64,000 bases of DNA, taken from positions 48,190-112,189 of the forward strand of contig CALZZE010000005.1 in assembly GCA_945830575.1 (NCBI GenBank), given 5' to 3'. This document shows, piece after piece, positions 49,226-57,356 of this stretch. Both the position numbers and the translations under genes were made by a program. Source of the stretch: an uncultured Subdoligranulum sp. GTDB taxonomy: Bacteria > Bacillota > Clostridia > Oscillospirales > Ruminococcaceae. Below the pieces are notes generated by a model that worked only from the letters and a program-made list of their open reading frames with translations, had not been told where the DNA came from and did no database searches. How positions within the stretch are numbered: the stretch's first letter is position 1; the number at the start of each line of letters is the position of its first letter.

Positions 49226-50185
49226 ATGGAAGAACGTTTACTTGTCACGGCCTCGCCGCACATTCGGGACAACTCCACCACCCGCGGCCTGATGGGCAAT
49301 GTGCTCATCGCGATGATCCCCTGTGTGGTGGCCTCCGCGCTGATCTTCGGTGCCCGTGCCCTGCTGGTGGTGGGGGTGACCACCGCCGCCTGCGTGGGCT
49401 TTGAGTACCTGTACTGCCTGCTGCTGAAAAAGGAAAACCCGGTGGGCGACCTGTCCGCCTGCGTCACCGGCATCATTCTGGGCCTGAACATGCCCGTGGG
49501 CATGCCGCTGTGGATCGCCGTGGTGGGCGCGTTTGTGGCCATCGTCATCACCAAGCAGCTGTTCGGCGGCCTCGGCTTCAACTTCGCCAACCCGGCGCTG
49601 GTGGGCCGTATCGTGCTGTTCCTCGGCTTCACGGGACGCATGACCGCCTACGTCTACCCCGACATGGCGGTGGACGCGCTGGCCTCCGCCACACCGCTGA
49701 CCTCCACCGTCAACCGCTATAATGTGAGCTTCCTGGATATGCTGCTGGGCATCCACGGCGGCATGCTGGGCGAGACCTGCGTGCTGGCCATTCTGCTCGG
49801 CTTTGCGTACTTAGTGGCCACCAAGACCATCGAGATCACCATCCCGGCGGCCATCGTCGGCTCCTGCTGGCTGTTCACCGCCCTGTATGTGCAGGACCCC
49901 TACATTGCCCTCATCGAGTGCATGAGCGGCGGCCTTCTGTTCGGCGCAGTCTTTATGGCCACCGACTACGTGACCAGCCCCTTCACCACCAAGGGCAAGC
50001 TGTTCTACGGCGTGTTCATCGGCCTTGTGACCTTCCTCATCCGCCACTTCGGCAGCATGAACGAAGGCATGAGCTATGCCATCCTGCTGGGCAACCTGAT
50101 GACGCCCTGGTTCAACGCGTGGGGCCATCAGGTGGCGCTGGGCTTCCGGAAACCCGCCAAAGCGAAGAAAGGGGGTGCCGCGTAA
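49226..50185 (+). CDS. rnfD: Electron transport complex subunit RnfD
   Basis: A 319-residue membrane protein with about nine helices. The covalent FMN site is T156 in the SATPLT motif, and TTRGLMGNVLIAMIPCVV is near the N-terminus. Together with RnfG it carries electrons through the membrane part of Rnf. It starts three bases after rnfC, and its stop overlaps the rnfG start (TAATG). Confidence 0.96.
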   Translation: MEERLLVTASPHIRDNSTTRGLMGNVLIAMIPCVVASALIFGARALLVVGVTTAACVGFEYLYCLLLKKENPVGDLSACVTGIILGLNMPVGMPLWIAVVGAFVAIVITKQLFGGLGFNFANPALVGRIVLFLGFTGRMTAYVYPDMAVDALASATPLTSTVNRYNVSFLDMLLGIHGGMLGETCVLAILLGFAYLVATKTIEITIPAAIVGSCWLFTALYVQDPYIALIECMSGGLLFGAVFMATDYVTSPFTTKGKLFYGVFIGLVTFLIRHFGSMNEGMSYAILLGNLMTPWFNAWGHQVALGFRKPAKAKKGGAA

Positions 50186-50766
50186 TGGCTGACAAGAAAG
50201 CGCCTGAGCAAACCACCAATGTGGGCAAGGAAATGGTGCTGCCCGTTGTGGTGCTGGTCGCCATCTGCATCGTGTGCAGCGCGTTGCTGGCGGTGCTCAA
50301 CAACGTGACCGAGCCTGTCATCGAGGCCAACAACAAAAAGGCGACCATGGTCGCCTATCTGGACGTCCTGCCCGAGGGCACCAACGCCGACCAGATGGAA
50401 TCCATCGAGGGCGCGGAGGAAAACCCGCTGGTGGAGGACGCCGTGCGCACCGAGGACGGCGACATGGCCGTGAAATCCTCGGCCAGCGGCTACTCCGGCA
50501 AGGATGTGACCGTCTACATCAGCTTTGACGCCGACGGCACCGTCACCAAGGTGCAAATCGACGCCTCCACCCAGACCACCGGCATCGGCTCCAAGGTGGC
50601 GGAGGATTCCTACGAGGAGAGCTACGTGGGCATCGAAGGCTCCGAGGGCAGCGGCGCGGTGGACGTGGACGCCATCGCCGGCGCCACCTACTCCTCCAAC
50701 GCCGCCGAGACCGCCATCAAGAACGCGGTGGATTACATCGATCAACTGTTAGAGGGGGTGGCGTAA
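50185..50766 (+). CDS. rnfG: Electron transport complex subunit RnfG
   Basis: A 193-residue protein with one N-terminal membrane anchor (MVLPVVVLVAICIVCSALLAVL) and an extracytoplasmic FMN domain. The flavinylated threonine is T168 in DAIAGATYSS. It is a redox relay on the outer side of the membrane. GGGGGTG precedes the start, which overlaps rnfD by one base. Confidence 0.96.
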   Translation: MADKKAPEQTTNVGKEMVLPVVVLVAICIVCSALLAVLNNVTEPVIEANNKKATMVAYLDVLPEGTNADQMESIEGAEENPLVEDAVRTEDGDMAVKSSASGYSGKDVTVYISFDADGTVTKVQIDASTQTTGIGSKVAEDSYEESYVGIEGSEGSGAVDVDAIAGATYSSNAAETAIKNAVDYIDQLLEGVA

Positions 50767-50767
50767 C

Positions 50768-51463
50768 ATGGCTGAAAAACAAAGCAAGTGGAAGATTTTT
50801 ACCGCCGGTATCATCCGTGAGAACCCCGTGCTGCGTCTGGTGCTGGGCTGCTGCTCGGTGCTGGCGGTCACCACCACGCTGTCCGGCGCCGTGGGCATGG
50901 GTCTTGCCATGACCTTCGTGCTGGTCTGCTCCAACATCTTCATTTCCGCGCTGCGCAAGATCATCCCCGCCAAGGTGCATCTGCCCTGCTACATCGTCAT
51001 CATCGCCACCTTCGTGACGGTGGTGCAGATGGTCATGCAGGCCTATGTGCCCGACCTGTACAAGACCCTCGGCGTGTTCATCTCGCTGATCGTCGTCAAC
51101 TGCATCATCCTCGGCCGTGCCGAGATGTTCGCCTGCAAAAACACCGTGCTGGATTCCGCGCTGGATGGTCTGGGCATGGGCATCGGCTACATCCTGACCA
51201 TGGCGCTGATGGGCGGCATCCGTGAGCTGATCGGCTCCGGTACGCTGCTGGGTGTCACCATTATCCCGGAATCCATCGACCGTATGACCGTTATGAACTC
51301 GGCCCCCGGCGGTTTCTTCGTGTTCGGCGTTCTCATGGCCGGCTGTGTCTGGCTGGAGAACAAGATGAACAAGCCCATCGAGCGCAAGAGCTGCGGCGAT
51401 GTGATGCTGGAGGAGATCGACGCCGCCAAAGCGGAAAAGGGGAAAGGAGGTGCTGAGGCATGA
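50768..51463 (+). CDS. rnfE: Electron transport complex subunit RnfE
   Basis: A 231-residue polytopic subunit homologous to RnfA, with six helices and the conserved NPVLRLVLGCC and FVLVCSNIFISALRK segments; CIILGRAEMFA marks the inverted half. With RnfA it forms the ion-translocating core that binds a membrane-embedded iron-sulfur cluster. It overlaps rnfA by four bases. Confidence 0.96.
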   Translation: MAEKQSKWKIFTAGIIRENPVLRLVLGCCSVLAVTTTLSGAVGMGLAMTFVLVCSNIFISALRKIIPAKVHLPCYIVIIATFVTVVQMVMQAYVPDLYKTLGVFISLIVVNCIILGRAEMFACKNTVLDSALDGLGMGIGYILTMALMGGIRELIGSGTLLGVTIIPESIDRMTVMNSAPGGFFVFGVLMAGCVWLENKMNKPIERKSCGDVMLEEIDAAKAEKGKGGAEA

Positions 51464-52095
51464 GTGCAGCGGAGTTCGCAACCGTATTTTTTAACCTGAT
51501 TCTGGTCAACAACTACGTTCTGGTGCAGTTCCTCGGCATCTGCCCGTTCCTCGGCGTTTCCAAAAAGCTGGATTCCTCCGCGGGCATGGGCATGGCCGTT
51601 ATCGTGGTCATGGTGGTCGCCACCGCGGTGACCTTCCCCATTCAGGTGTTCCTGCTGGACGCCAACAATCTGGGCTATATGCAGACCATCGTGTTCATTC
51701 TGGTCATTGCCGTGCTGGTCCAGCTCATTGAGATCACTCTGAAAAAATACATTCCGGCGCTGTATTCCTCGCTGGGCGTGTATCTGCCCCTCATCACCAC
51801 CAACTGCTGCGTGCTGGGCGTCACCATCCTGGCCGCGCAGGACTACGTGCCGGTGATCGAGACGGCGGGCTTCGGTGTGGCCTATCTGGCCGCGCTGGTC
51901 TGCGCCGCCGGCGCGGGCGTGGGCTTCCTCGTTGCCATGCTGCTGTTCTGCGGCGTGCGTCAGCGCGTGGAGGCCGCCAATCCCCCGGCCAGCTTTAAGG
52001 GCCTGCCCATCACGCTGGTGTCCGCAGCCATCACCTCCATGAGCTTTATGGGCTTTGGCGGTCTGGTGGAAAATATCGTCAATGCGTTGACCTGA
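51460..52095 (+). CDS. rnfA: Electron transport complex subunit RnfA
   Basis: A 211-residue polytopic subunit. NNYVLVQFLGICPFLGVSKK and LPLITTNCCVLGVTI contain the cysteines proposed to ligate the intramembrane iron-sulfur cluster with RnfE. Translation is coupled to rnfE through an ATGA overlap, with GGAGG in the end of rnfE. Confidence 0.96.
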   Translation: MSAAEFATVFFNLILVNNYVLVQFLGICPFLGVSKKLDSSAGMGMAVIVVMVVATAVTFPIQVFLLDANNLGYMQTIVFILVIAVLVQLIEITLKKYIPALYSSLGVYLPLITTNCCVLGVTILAAQDYVPVIETAGFGVAYLAALVCAAGAGVGFLVAMLLFCGVRQRVEAANPPASFKGLPITLVSAAITSMSFMGFGGLVENIVNALT

Positions 52096-52112
52096 TAGGA
52101 GGAGGAGAGAGT

Positions 52113-52949
52113 ATGAATCCCATTCTGTTTGCGGTCATCGTGCTGGCGGTTCTGGGTTTGGCGGGCGGCGCCATTCTGGTGCTTGCCTCCAAGTTCATGG
52201 CTGTGTATGAGGACCCCCGCATCGCGCAAATTACCGATTGTCTGGCCGGCGCCAACTGCGGCGGCTGCGGCTACGCCGGCTGTGCCGACTACGCCAAGGC
52301 CATCGTGGAGCAGGGCGCTCCCACCTTCAAGTGCGCTCCCGGCGGCGACAAGTGTGCCGACGCCATCAACGCCATTATGGGCGCTGACCAGAGCGACCGT
52401 CCCAGCCTGCGGGCCACCGTGCTGTGCAATGGCGGCGAGAACTGCGGCAAGAAATTTGACTACGCGGGCATCCAGACCTGTGCCGCTGCGGCCTCTCTGG
52501 CCGGCGGCCCCAGCGCCTGTGCCTACGGCTGTCTGGGTCTGGGCGACTGCACCCGTGCCTGCAAATTTGACGCCATCCATGTGGTCAACGGCGTGGCCGT
52601 GGTGGACCGCAAAAAGTGCACCGGCTGTACCGCTTGCACCGTGGTCTGCCCCCGCCGCGTCATCGCCATGAAGCCCATTGCGCCGCAGCCTGCGGCCAAG
52701 TGCTCCAACAAGGACAAGGGCGCTGTGGTCAACAAGACCTGCAAGGTGGGCTGCATTGCCTGCGGTCTGTGCGTGCGCAACTGCCCGCAGCAGGCCATCT
52801 TCCTCAAGGACAACGTGGCCGTCATCGACTACACCAAGTGCAACGGCTGCGGCACCTGCGTGACCAAGTGCCCCAAGAAGGCCATCCAGTGGGTGGAGGG
52901 TTCTCCCCGTCCCATGGACGCGCCGGTTCCCAAGCACGAGGTCCTGTAA
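52113..52949 (+). CDS. rnfB: Electron transport complex subunit RnfB (ferredoxin-side)
   Basis: A 278-residue subunit with an N-terminal membrane anchor, a four-cysteine Fe-S domain (NCGGCGYAGC ... FKC) and several ferredoxin-like [4Fe-4S] motifs (CTGCTACTVVCP, CIACGLCVRNCP, CNGCGTCVTKCP, plus CLGLGDCTRAC). It accepts electrons from reduced ferredoxin. It ends the operon at a strong terminator. Order C-D-G-E-A-B is the canonical clostridial one. Confidence 0.96.
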   Translation: MNPILFAVIVLAVLGLAGGAILVLASKFMAVYEDPRIAQITDCLAGANCGGCGYAGCADYAKAIVEQGAPTFKCAPGGDKCADAINAIMGADQSDRPSLRATVLCNGGENCGKKFDYAGIQTCAAAASLAGGPSACAYGCLGLGDCTRACKFDAIHVVNGVAVVDRKKCTGCTACTVVCPRRVIAMKPIAPQPAAKCSNKDKGAVVNKTCKVGCIACGLCVRNCPQQAIFLKDNVAVIDYTKCNGCGTCVTKCPKKAIQWVEGSPRPMDAPVPKHEVL

Positions 52950-52963
52950 TTCCGGTCAGCATA

Positions 52964-52991
52964 GTCCCCGCCCTTCGGGCGGGGGCTTTTT
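52964..52991 (+). terminator. rnf operon terminator
   Basis: CCCCGCCC-TTC-GGGCGGGG (52966-52984) followed by GCTTTTT, 16 bp after the rnfB stop. Confidence 0.93.
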
Positions 52992-53024
52992 CTGTAAAAA
53001 TCTTATAAAATAACTGATAAAATA

Positions 53025-53053
53025 ATGACAATCCCTACGGGATGTGCTATACT
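53025..53053 (+). promoter_or_regulatory. Flavodiiron protein promoter
   Basis: ATGACA (53025-53030), a 17-bp spacer and TATACT (53048-53053) lie 30 bp before the start. Confidence 0.75.
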
Positions 53054-53083
53054 GGTAAAAAACCTATGCGGAGGTTGATAAGA

Positions 53084-54235
53084 ATGAACATTTCTCAGGA
53101 TATCCGTTATATTGGCGTCAATGACCATCAGGTGGATCTGTTCGAGGGGCAGTACATTGTGCCCAACGGCATGGCCTACAACTCCTATGTCATCATGGAC
53201 GAGAAGATCGCTGTCATGGACACCAGCGAGATCAACTTTGTGGACCAGTGGCTGGCCAATCTGGCCGCCGCGCTGGAGGGCCGCAAGCCGGACTATCTGG
53301 TGGTGCAGCACATGGAGCCGGATCATTCCTCCGGCATCGCCGCCTTTGCCGCCGCCTACCCGGAGGCCAAGATCGTCTCCAACGCCAAGTCCTTCGTGCT
53401 GATGAAGCAGTTCCTCGGCGAGGACTACGCCGACCGTCAGCTGCCGGTGGGCGAAGGCTCCACGCTGGAGCTGGGCAAGCATACGCTGCACTTTGTCACC
53501 GCGCCGATGGTTCACTGGCCGGAGGTCATCATGACCTACGATGACGCCGACAAGGTGCTGTTCAGCGCGGACGGCTTCGGCAAGTTCGGTGCGCTGGACG
53601 TGGAGGAGGAATGGGCCTGCGAGGCCCGCCGCTACTACTTCGGCATCGTGGGCAAGTATGGCACGCAGGTGCAGGCCGTTCTGAAAAAAGCTGCCGCGCT
53701 GGACATCCAGACCATCTGCCCGCTGCACGGCCCCGTGCTGAAGGAGAATCTGGGCTACTATCTGGATCTGTACAACACCTGGTCCAGCTACGGCGTGGAG
53801 AGCGAGGGCGTGTTCATCGCCGCCTGCTCCATCTACGGCCACACCATGGAGGCCGCCAAGCTGCTGGCCGAGGAGCTGACCGCCAAGGGCTGCCCCAAGG
53901 TGGCCTTTACCGACCTGGCCCGAGAGGATATGGCTGAGGCCGTGGAGGATGCCTTCCGCTACGGCAAGATCGTGCTGGCCGCACCCACCTACAACACCGG
54001 CGTGTTCCCCTACATGCGGGACTTCATCCAGCACCTCACCGACCGCAACTACCAGAACCGCACCGTGGGCATCATCGAGAACGGTTCCTGGGCGCCCATG
54101 TCCGGCAAGGTCATGAAGGGCCTGCTGGAAAAGAGCAAGAACATCACCTTCGTGGAGCCTGTGGTCACCCTCAAGAGCGCCCTCAACGACGCCAGCCGTG
54201 CCCAGATCTCCGCGCTGGCCGATGCTTTGCTGTAA
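53084..54235 (+). CDS. Flavodiiron protein (FprA type)
   Basis: A 383-residue cytoplasmic enzyme. The N-terminal metallo-beta-lactamase domain has diiron ligands H76, E78, D80 and H81 (HMEPDH), with further ligands in MVHWPE and CPLHGP. The C-terminal flavodoxin domain (about 250-380) starts FIAACSIYGHTMEAA. It reduces O2 or NO to water or N2O, protecting strict anaerobes. Directly downstream of rnf, it fits oxygen protection of the ferredoxin pool. It lacks an added rubredoxin domain. Confidence 0.94.
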   Translation: MNISQDIRYIGVNDHQVDLFEGQYIVPNGMAYNSYVIMDEKIAVMDTSEINFVDQWLANLAAALEGRKPDYLVVQHMEPDHSSGIAAFAAAYPEAKIVSNAKSFVLMKQFLGEDYADRQLPVGEGSTLELGKHTLHFVTAPMVHWPEVIMTYDDADKVLFSADGFGKFGALDVEEEWACEARRYYFGIVGKYGTQVQAVLKKAAALDIQTICPLHGPVLKENLGYYLDLYNTWSSYGVESEGVFIAACSIYGHTMEAAKLLAEELTAKGCPKVAFTDLAREDMAEAVEDAFRYGKIVLAAPTYNTGVFPYMRDFIQHLTDRNYQNRTVGIIENGSWAPMSGKVMKGLLEKSKNITFVEPVVTLKSALNDASRAQISALADALL

Positions 54236-54258
54236 TCCTGTCGCCATCACACAAGCTG

Positions 54259-54281
54259 CCCCGCCGGGACTTCCGGCGGGG
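54259..54281 (+). terminator. Flavodiiron gene terminator
   Basis: CCCCGCCGG-GACTT-CCGGCGGGG followed by ATTGCTGTTTC; the T-run is modest. Confidence 0.75.
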
Positions 54282-54303
54282 ATTGCTGTTTCTCGAAATA
54301 AAA

Positions 54304-54356
54304 TTATCGAAAAACAATAAAAACTACTTGCAAAACGATAAAACCTGTGGTATACT
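54304..54356 (+). promoter_or_regulatory. DUF2975/XRE operon promoter with candidate operator
   Basis: TTGCAA (54328-54333), a 17-bp spacer and TATACT (54351-54356). An inverted repeat TTATCG (54304-54309)/CGATAA (54336-54341) brackets the -35, suggesting repression, possibly by the XRE protein encoded in the operon. Confidence 0.6.
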
Positions 54357-54384
54357 GTCTGCATACCGACAGGAGGAGAGCCTT

Positions 54385-54846
54385 ATGAAACAAAACGAAC
54401 ATCTGAGCATTGCCGTCACCAAGGGCATCGTAGCGGCCATCGCGCTGGCCTGTGTGGTGCTGTGCCTGCGGGGGCCTGCCACAGTGCGCTGGATCATGGC
54501 CTACCGGCATCTCAACATCACCGGCCCGGCGGTGGCCCCGGCGCTGCTGGCGCTGGGCTACCTGTGCGCCGCGCTGGCCTTTGCCATGCTGTACAATCTG
54601 TACCGCTTTCTGGGGCGGCTGGGGCAGGGGGCGCTGTTCGTGCCGCAAAACGTCACGGCGCTGCGGCGCATCAGCCTCTGCTGCGCGGGCGCGGCGGCGC
54701 TCTGCCTGCCCACCGGGGTCATCGTGTACGTGCCCTTCGTGTTTTTGGGGGCGGCAGCCGGGTTTATGGCGCTCATCGTGCGGGTCATCCAGATCGCCTT
54801 TGCGCAGGCCGTCCGCATGAAAAACGAGCTGGACCTGACCATTTAA
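54385..54846 (+). CDS. DUF2975 family membrane protein
   Basis: A 153-residue protein with four membrane helices (IVAAIALACVVLCLRG, PALLALGYLCAALAFAMLYNLY, ISLCCAGAAALCLPTGVIVYV, FVFLGAAAGFMALIVRVIQIAF). The loop GQGALFVPQNVTALRRIS is typical of DUF2975. These proteins are encoded with small XRE regulators, as here. AGGAGG precedes the start. The biochemical role is unknown. Confidence 0.85.
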   Translation: MKQNEHLSIAVTKGIVAAIALACVVLCLRGPATVRWIMAYRHLNITGPAVAPALLALGYLCAALAFAMLYNLYRFLGRLGQGALFVPQNVTALRRISLCCAGAAALCLPTGVIVYVPFVFLGAAAGFMALIVRVIQIAFAQAVRMKNELDLTI

Positions 54847-54856
54847 GGGGGCGCAC

Positions 54857-55072
54857 ATGGCGATCATTGTGAATCTGGACGTGATGATGGCAAAGCGCCA
54901 TATGGGCGCGGGGGAGCTGGCCGAGCGCATCGGCATCACCCCGGCCAATCTGTCCATTCTGAAAAACAACAAGGCCAAGGCGGTGCGGTTTTCCACACTG
55001 GAGGCGCTGTGCAAGGCGCTGGACTGCCAGCCCGCCGACCTGCTGGAATACGTGCCGGACAACGAATCATAA
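54857..55072 (+). CDS. Small XRE-family regulator (YozG-like)
   Basis: A 71-residue protein that is almost entirely one Cro/C1-type helix-turn-helix: VMMAKRHMGAGELAERIGITPANLSILKNNKAKAVRFSTLEALCKALDCQPADLLEY. It lies ten bases after the DUF2975 gene and 13 bases before the DUF4153 gene. It probably autoregulates through the TTATCG/CGATAA repeat upstream of the operon. Confidence 0.92.
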   Translation: MAIIVNLDVMMAKRHMGAGELAERIGITPANLSILKNNKAKAVRFSTLEALCKALDCQPADLLEYVPDNES

Positions 55073-55085
55073 GGAGTAACTGACA

Positions 55086-56438
55086 ATGGAACAACGTAAC
55101 ATTGAGGGCGCGGCCCGCCCCCAAAGCACTGCTGCACCCTTTTCGAGGCCGCTTTTGTGGGCGGCGGCTGCCAGCTGGCCGCTGGCGTACCTGTACACCA
55201 AAGAAATCTTTTTCCGTCAGGGCTTTGCGGGGTGGGCCATGCCGGTGTTTGCGCTGGCGTTCCTCGCGTGGGTGGACCTGACCGCCCGCGCCCTGCACCG
55301 CCCCGCCGCCAAAGAGACCCCGCTGTGGGCGGGGTGCTGGCTGGCGCTGTCGGCGGCAATGCCGCTGTGGGGCTACCAGCACGGCGGTCTGGGGGACTGG
55401 CAGATTCTCGTGTGGCACCTGTTTGCCATCTGGTTCGTGCTGGCCCGCTGTGGGATGCTGGCGCAGGGCAGCACCGGCGGGCTGGTATTTCTGGACGCGC
55501 TGGCCGGGATGTTCGTCCTGCCGTGGCCGCATTTTGCGAACCGCTGCAAGGCGCTTGTGCAGGTGCTGCGCCGGGGACTGAACAAAAACCGTCTGGCGGC
55601 GGGGACGTTCACCGTGCTGCTCACGCTGACCGTGTTCGCGCTGGCATGGAGCCAGCTGTCCGCCGCCGACCGGCATCTGGCGGAAATCTCCAGATGGTTC
55701 ACCGGCTGGTTTTGCATCACAGAGGACTTCATCAATCTCCTGTTTTATTTTGTGTTCTCTCTGCCGGTGGGGGCGTGGCTGTTCGGCCTGCTGTCCGGCT
55801 GCCTGCGCCGGGAGCAGCCGCCCGTCACCCCGGCGGCCTTCCATGCCGGGCTGCAGCCGCTGCGCAGGCTGCCCCGCTATACCGCCCATGCCGTGCTGGG
55901 GGCGCTGTGCGGATTGTACGGCCTGTTCTTCGCGCTGCAGCTGGAGGAGTGGCTGTCCGCCAGCTGGTCGGGACTGTCCGCGCCCCATGCCGCCGCCTTT
56001 GCGGTGGAGGGCTTCTGGGAACTTTTCCGCATCCTGCTGTTGAATTTTGCGGTGCTGGCCGCCATCCATTTTCTGGCGCCCCGTGCCCCGGCCCGGCCGC
56101 TTGTCCTCCTGTTCTGCGCCTTCGGCCCCGCCTTTGCGCTGCTGACCGGAGCCAAGCTGGGCGCCTATGTGGCGCTGTACGGTCTCACGCCCCGGCGGGT
56201 GCTGGCCGGGTGGTTTCTGCTGGTGCTGCTGTTGTGGGCGGTGCTGGCGCTGGTGCGCCAGTTCCGGGGATTCCCCGCCGCCCGCATCGCTGTTTTTACG
56301 CTGGCGGTCAGCTTCGCGGTGCTCTCCTGCGTCAATGTGAACCAGCGCATCGTGGAGTTCAACCTGTGGCAGTACGAACAGGGTTATGTACAAAGGCTGG
56401 ACACCGATGTGCTCCGCTCCCTCGGCTGGCAGGGTTGA
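55086..56438 (+). CDS. DUF4153-like polytopic membrane protein
   Basis: A 450-residue protein with about eleven hydrophobic segments. YGLTPRRVLAGWFLLVLLLWAVL near the C-terminus is the typical DUF4153/DUF4173 stretch, and NVNQRIVEFNL near the end also fits. Co-transcription with the DUF2975-XRE pair (AAGGAG upstream, 13-bp spacer) suggests a shared membrane-stress function, but the role is unknown. Confidence 0.8.
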   Translation: MEQRNIEGAARPQSTAAPFSRPLLWAAAASWPLAYLYTKEIFFRQGFAGWAMPVFALAFLAWVDLTARALHRPAAKETPLWAGCWLALSAAMPLWGYQHGGLGDWQILVWHLFAIWFVLARCGMLAQGSTGGLVFLDALAGMFVLPWPHFANRCKALVQVLRRGLNKNRLAAGTFTVLLTLTVFALAWSQLSAADRHLAEISRWFTGWFCITEDFINLLFYFVFSLPVGAWLFGLLSGCLRREQPPVTPAAFHAGLQPLRRLPRYTAHAVLGALCGLYGLFFALQLEEWLSASWSGLSAPHAAAFAVEGFWELFRILLLNFAVLAAIHFLAPRAPARPLVLLFCAFGPAFALLTGAKLGAYVALYGLTPRRVLAGWFLLVLLLWAVLALVRQFRGFPAARIAVFTLAVSFAVLSCVNVNQRIVEFNLWQYEQGYVQRLDTDVLRSLGWQG

Positions 56439-56473
56439 CAGGTTGTGTATAATAAAGGAAAGGAGGTGGGCTG

Positions 56474-57202
56474 ATGAAGGACGATCAATACATCCGCACC
56501 CGCCGCCAGCTGGGCGACCCCGCGCTGGAGCTGCTGCGCGGCGCGCACGTGGCGGTGTTTGGCATCGGGGGCGTGGGCGGCCACGCGGCGGAGGTGCTGG
56601 CCCGCAGCGGGGTGGGGGAACTGAGCCTGTTTGACGCGGATACGGTGGCGCTGTCCAACCTGAACCGCCAGCTGGTGGCGCTGCATTCCACGCTGGGACG
56701 GTACAAGGTGGACGTGATGGCCGACCGCATCCGGGACATTGACCCCGACACCGTCACCCATGCCCACCGGCTGTTCTACGGCCCCGAAACGGCGGATTCT
56801 GTTGATGTATCGCAGTTTGATTATGTGCTGGACTGCATCGACACCGTCACCGCCAAGCTGCTGCTCATTGAACGGTGCAGGGCGGCGGGGGTGCCTGTGC
56901 TGTCCAGCATGGGAGCGGCCAACAAGCTGGACCCCATGGCCTTCAAAGTATCCGACATTGAAAAAACCAGCGTCTGCCCGCTGGCCAAGGTCATCCGCAT
57001 CCAGTGCCGCAAGCGGGGCATCCGCCATCTGAAGGTGGTCTACTCCGAGGAACCCGCCCTGCCGCCGCTGGACAGCGGGGACGCCTCCCACCGTCCGCCG
57101 CCCGCCTCCAACGCCTTTGTGCCCGCCGCCTGCGGACTGCTCTGCGGTTCCGAGGCCGTCAAGGACCTTCTTCGGGCGGGCGGGGCGTACCGCGGCCAAT
57201 AA
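56474..57202 (+). CDS. tcdA: tRNA threonylcarbamoyladenosine dehydratase
   Basis: A 242-residue ThiF/E1-like enzyme. The nucleotide-binding GIGGVGGHAAEVLARSGVG and LFDADTVALSNLNRQLVAL with the arginine finger are clear, and DCIDTVTAKLLLIERC follows. It cyclises t6A37 of tRNA using ATP. AAAGGAGG precedes the start. It lies 35 bp after the DUF4153 gene. The family also contains MoeB/ThiF, but length and the C-terminal CGLLCGSEAVKDLL fit TcdA. Confidence 0.9.
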   Translation: MKDDQYIRTRRQLGDPALELLRGAHVAVFGIGGVGGHAAEVLARSGVGELSLFDADTVALSNLNRQLVALHSTLGRYKVDVMADRIRDIDPDTVTHAHRLFYGPETADSVDVSQFDYVLDCIDTVTAKLLLIERCRAAGVPVLSSMGAANKLDPMAFKVSDIEKTSVCPLAKVIRIQCRKRGIRHLKVVYSEEPALPPLDSGDASHRPPPASNAFVPAACGLLCGSEAVKDLLRAGGAYRGQ

Positions 57203-57209
57203 ATTCCTC

Positions 57210-57240
57210 TGCCTCCGCCGTCCTGGCGGGGGCATTTTTT
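57210..57240 (+). terminator. tcdA terminator
   Basis: TGCCTCCGCC/GGCGGGGGCA (57210-57219 and 57225-57234) with one G-U pair, followed by six T. Confidence 0.9.
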
Positions 57241-57356
57241 GGAATTTACACTTTTTCCAAACTTTGTGATTGTATTTTTTCCGACAAAATGTTACCATAT
57301 ATTCAAGTATTGCTGCGCATACATTCTAAGAGGAACAGGAAAGAGGGGACACCACC

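Noticed and set aside
56436..56454. TTGACA and TATAAT boxes before tcdA
   Set aside because: They are only a few bases apart, far too close to form one promoter; tcdA is likely read from the upstream operon or from the lone -10 box.
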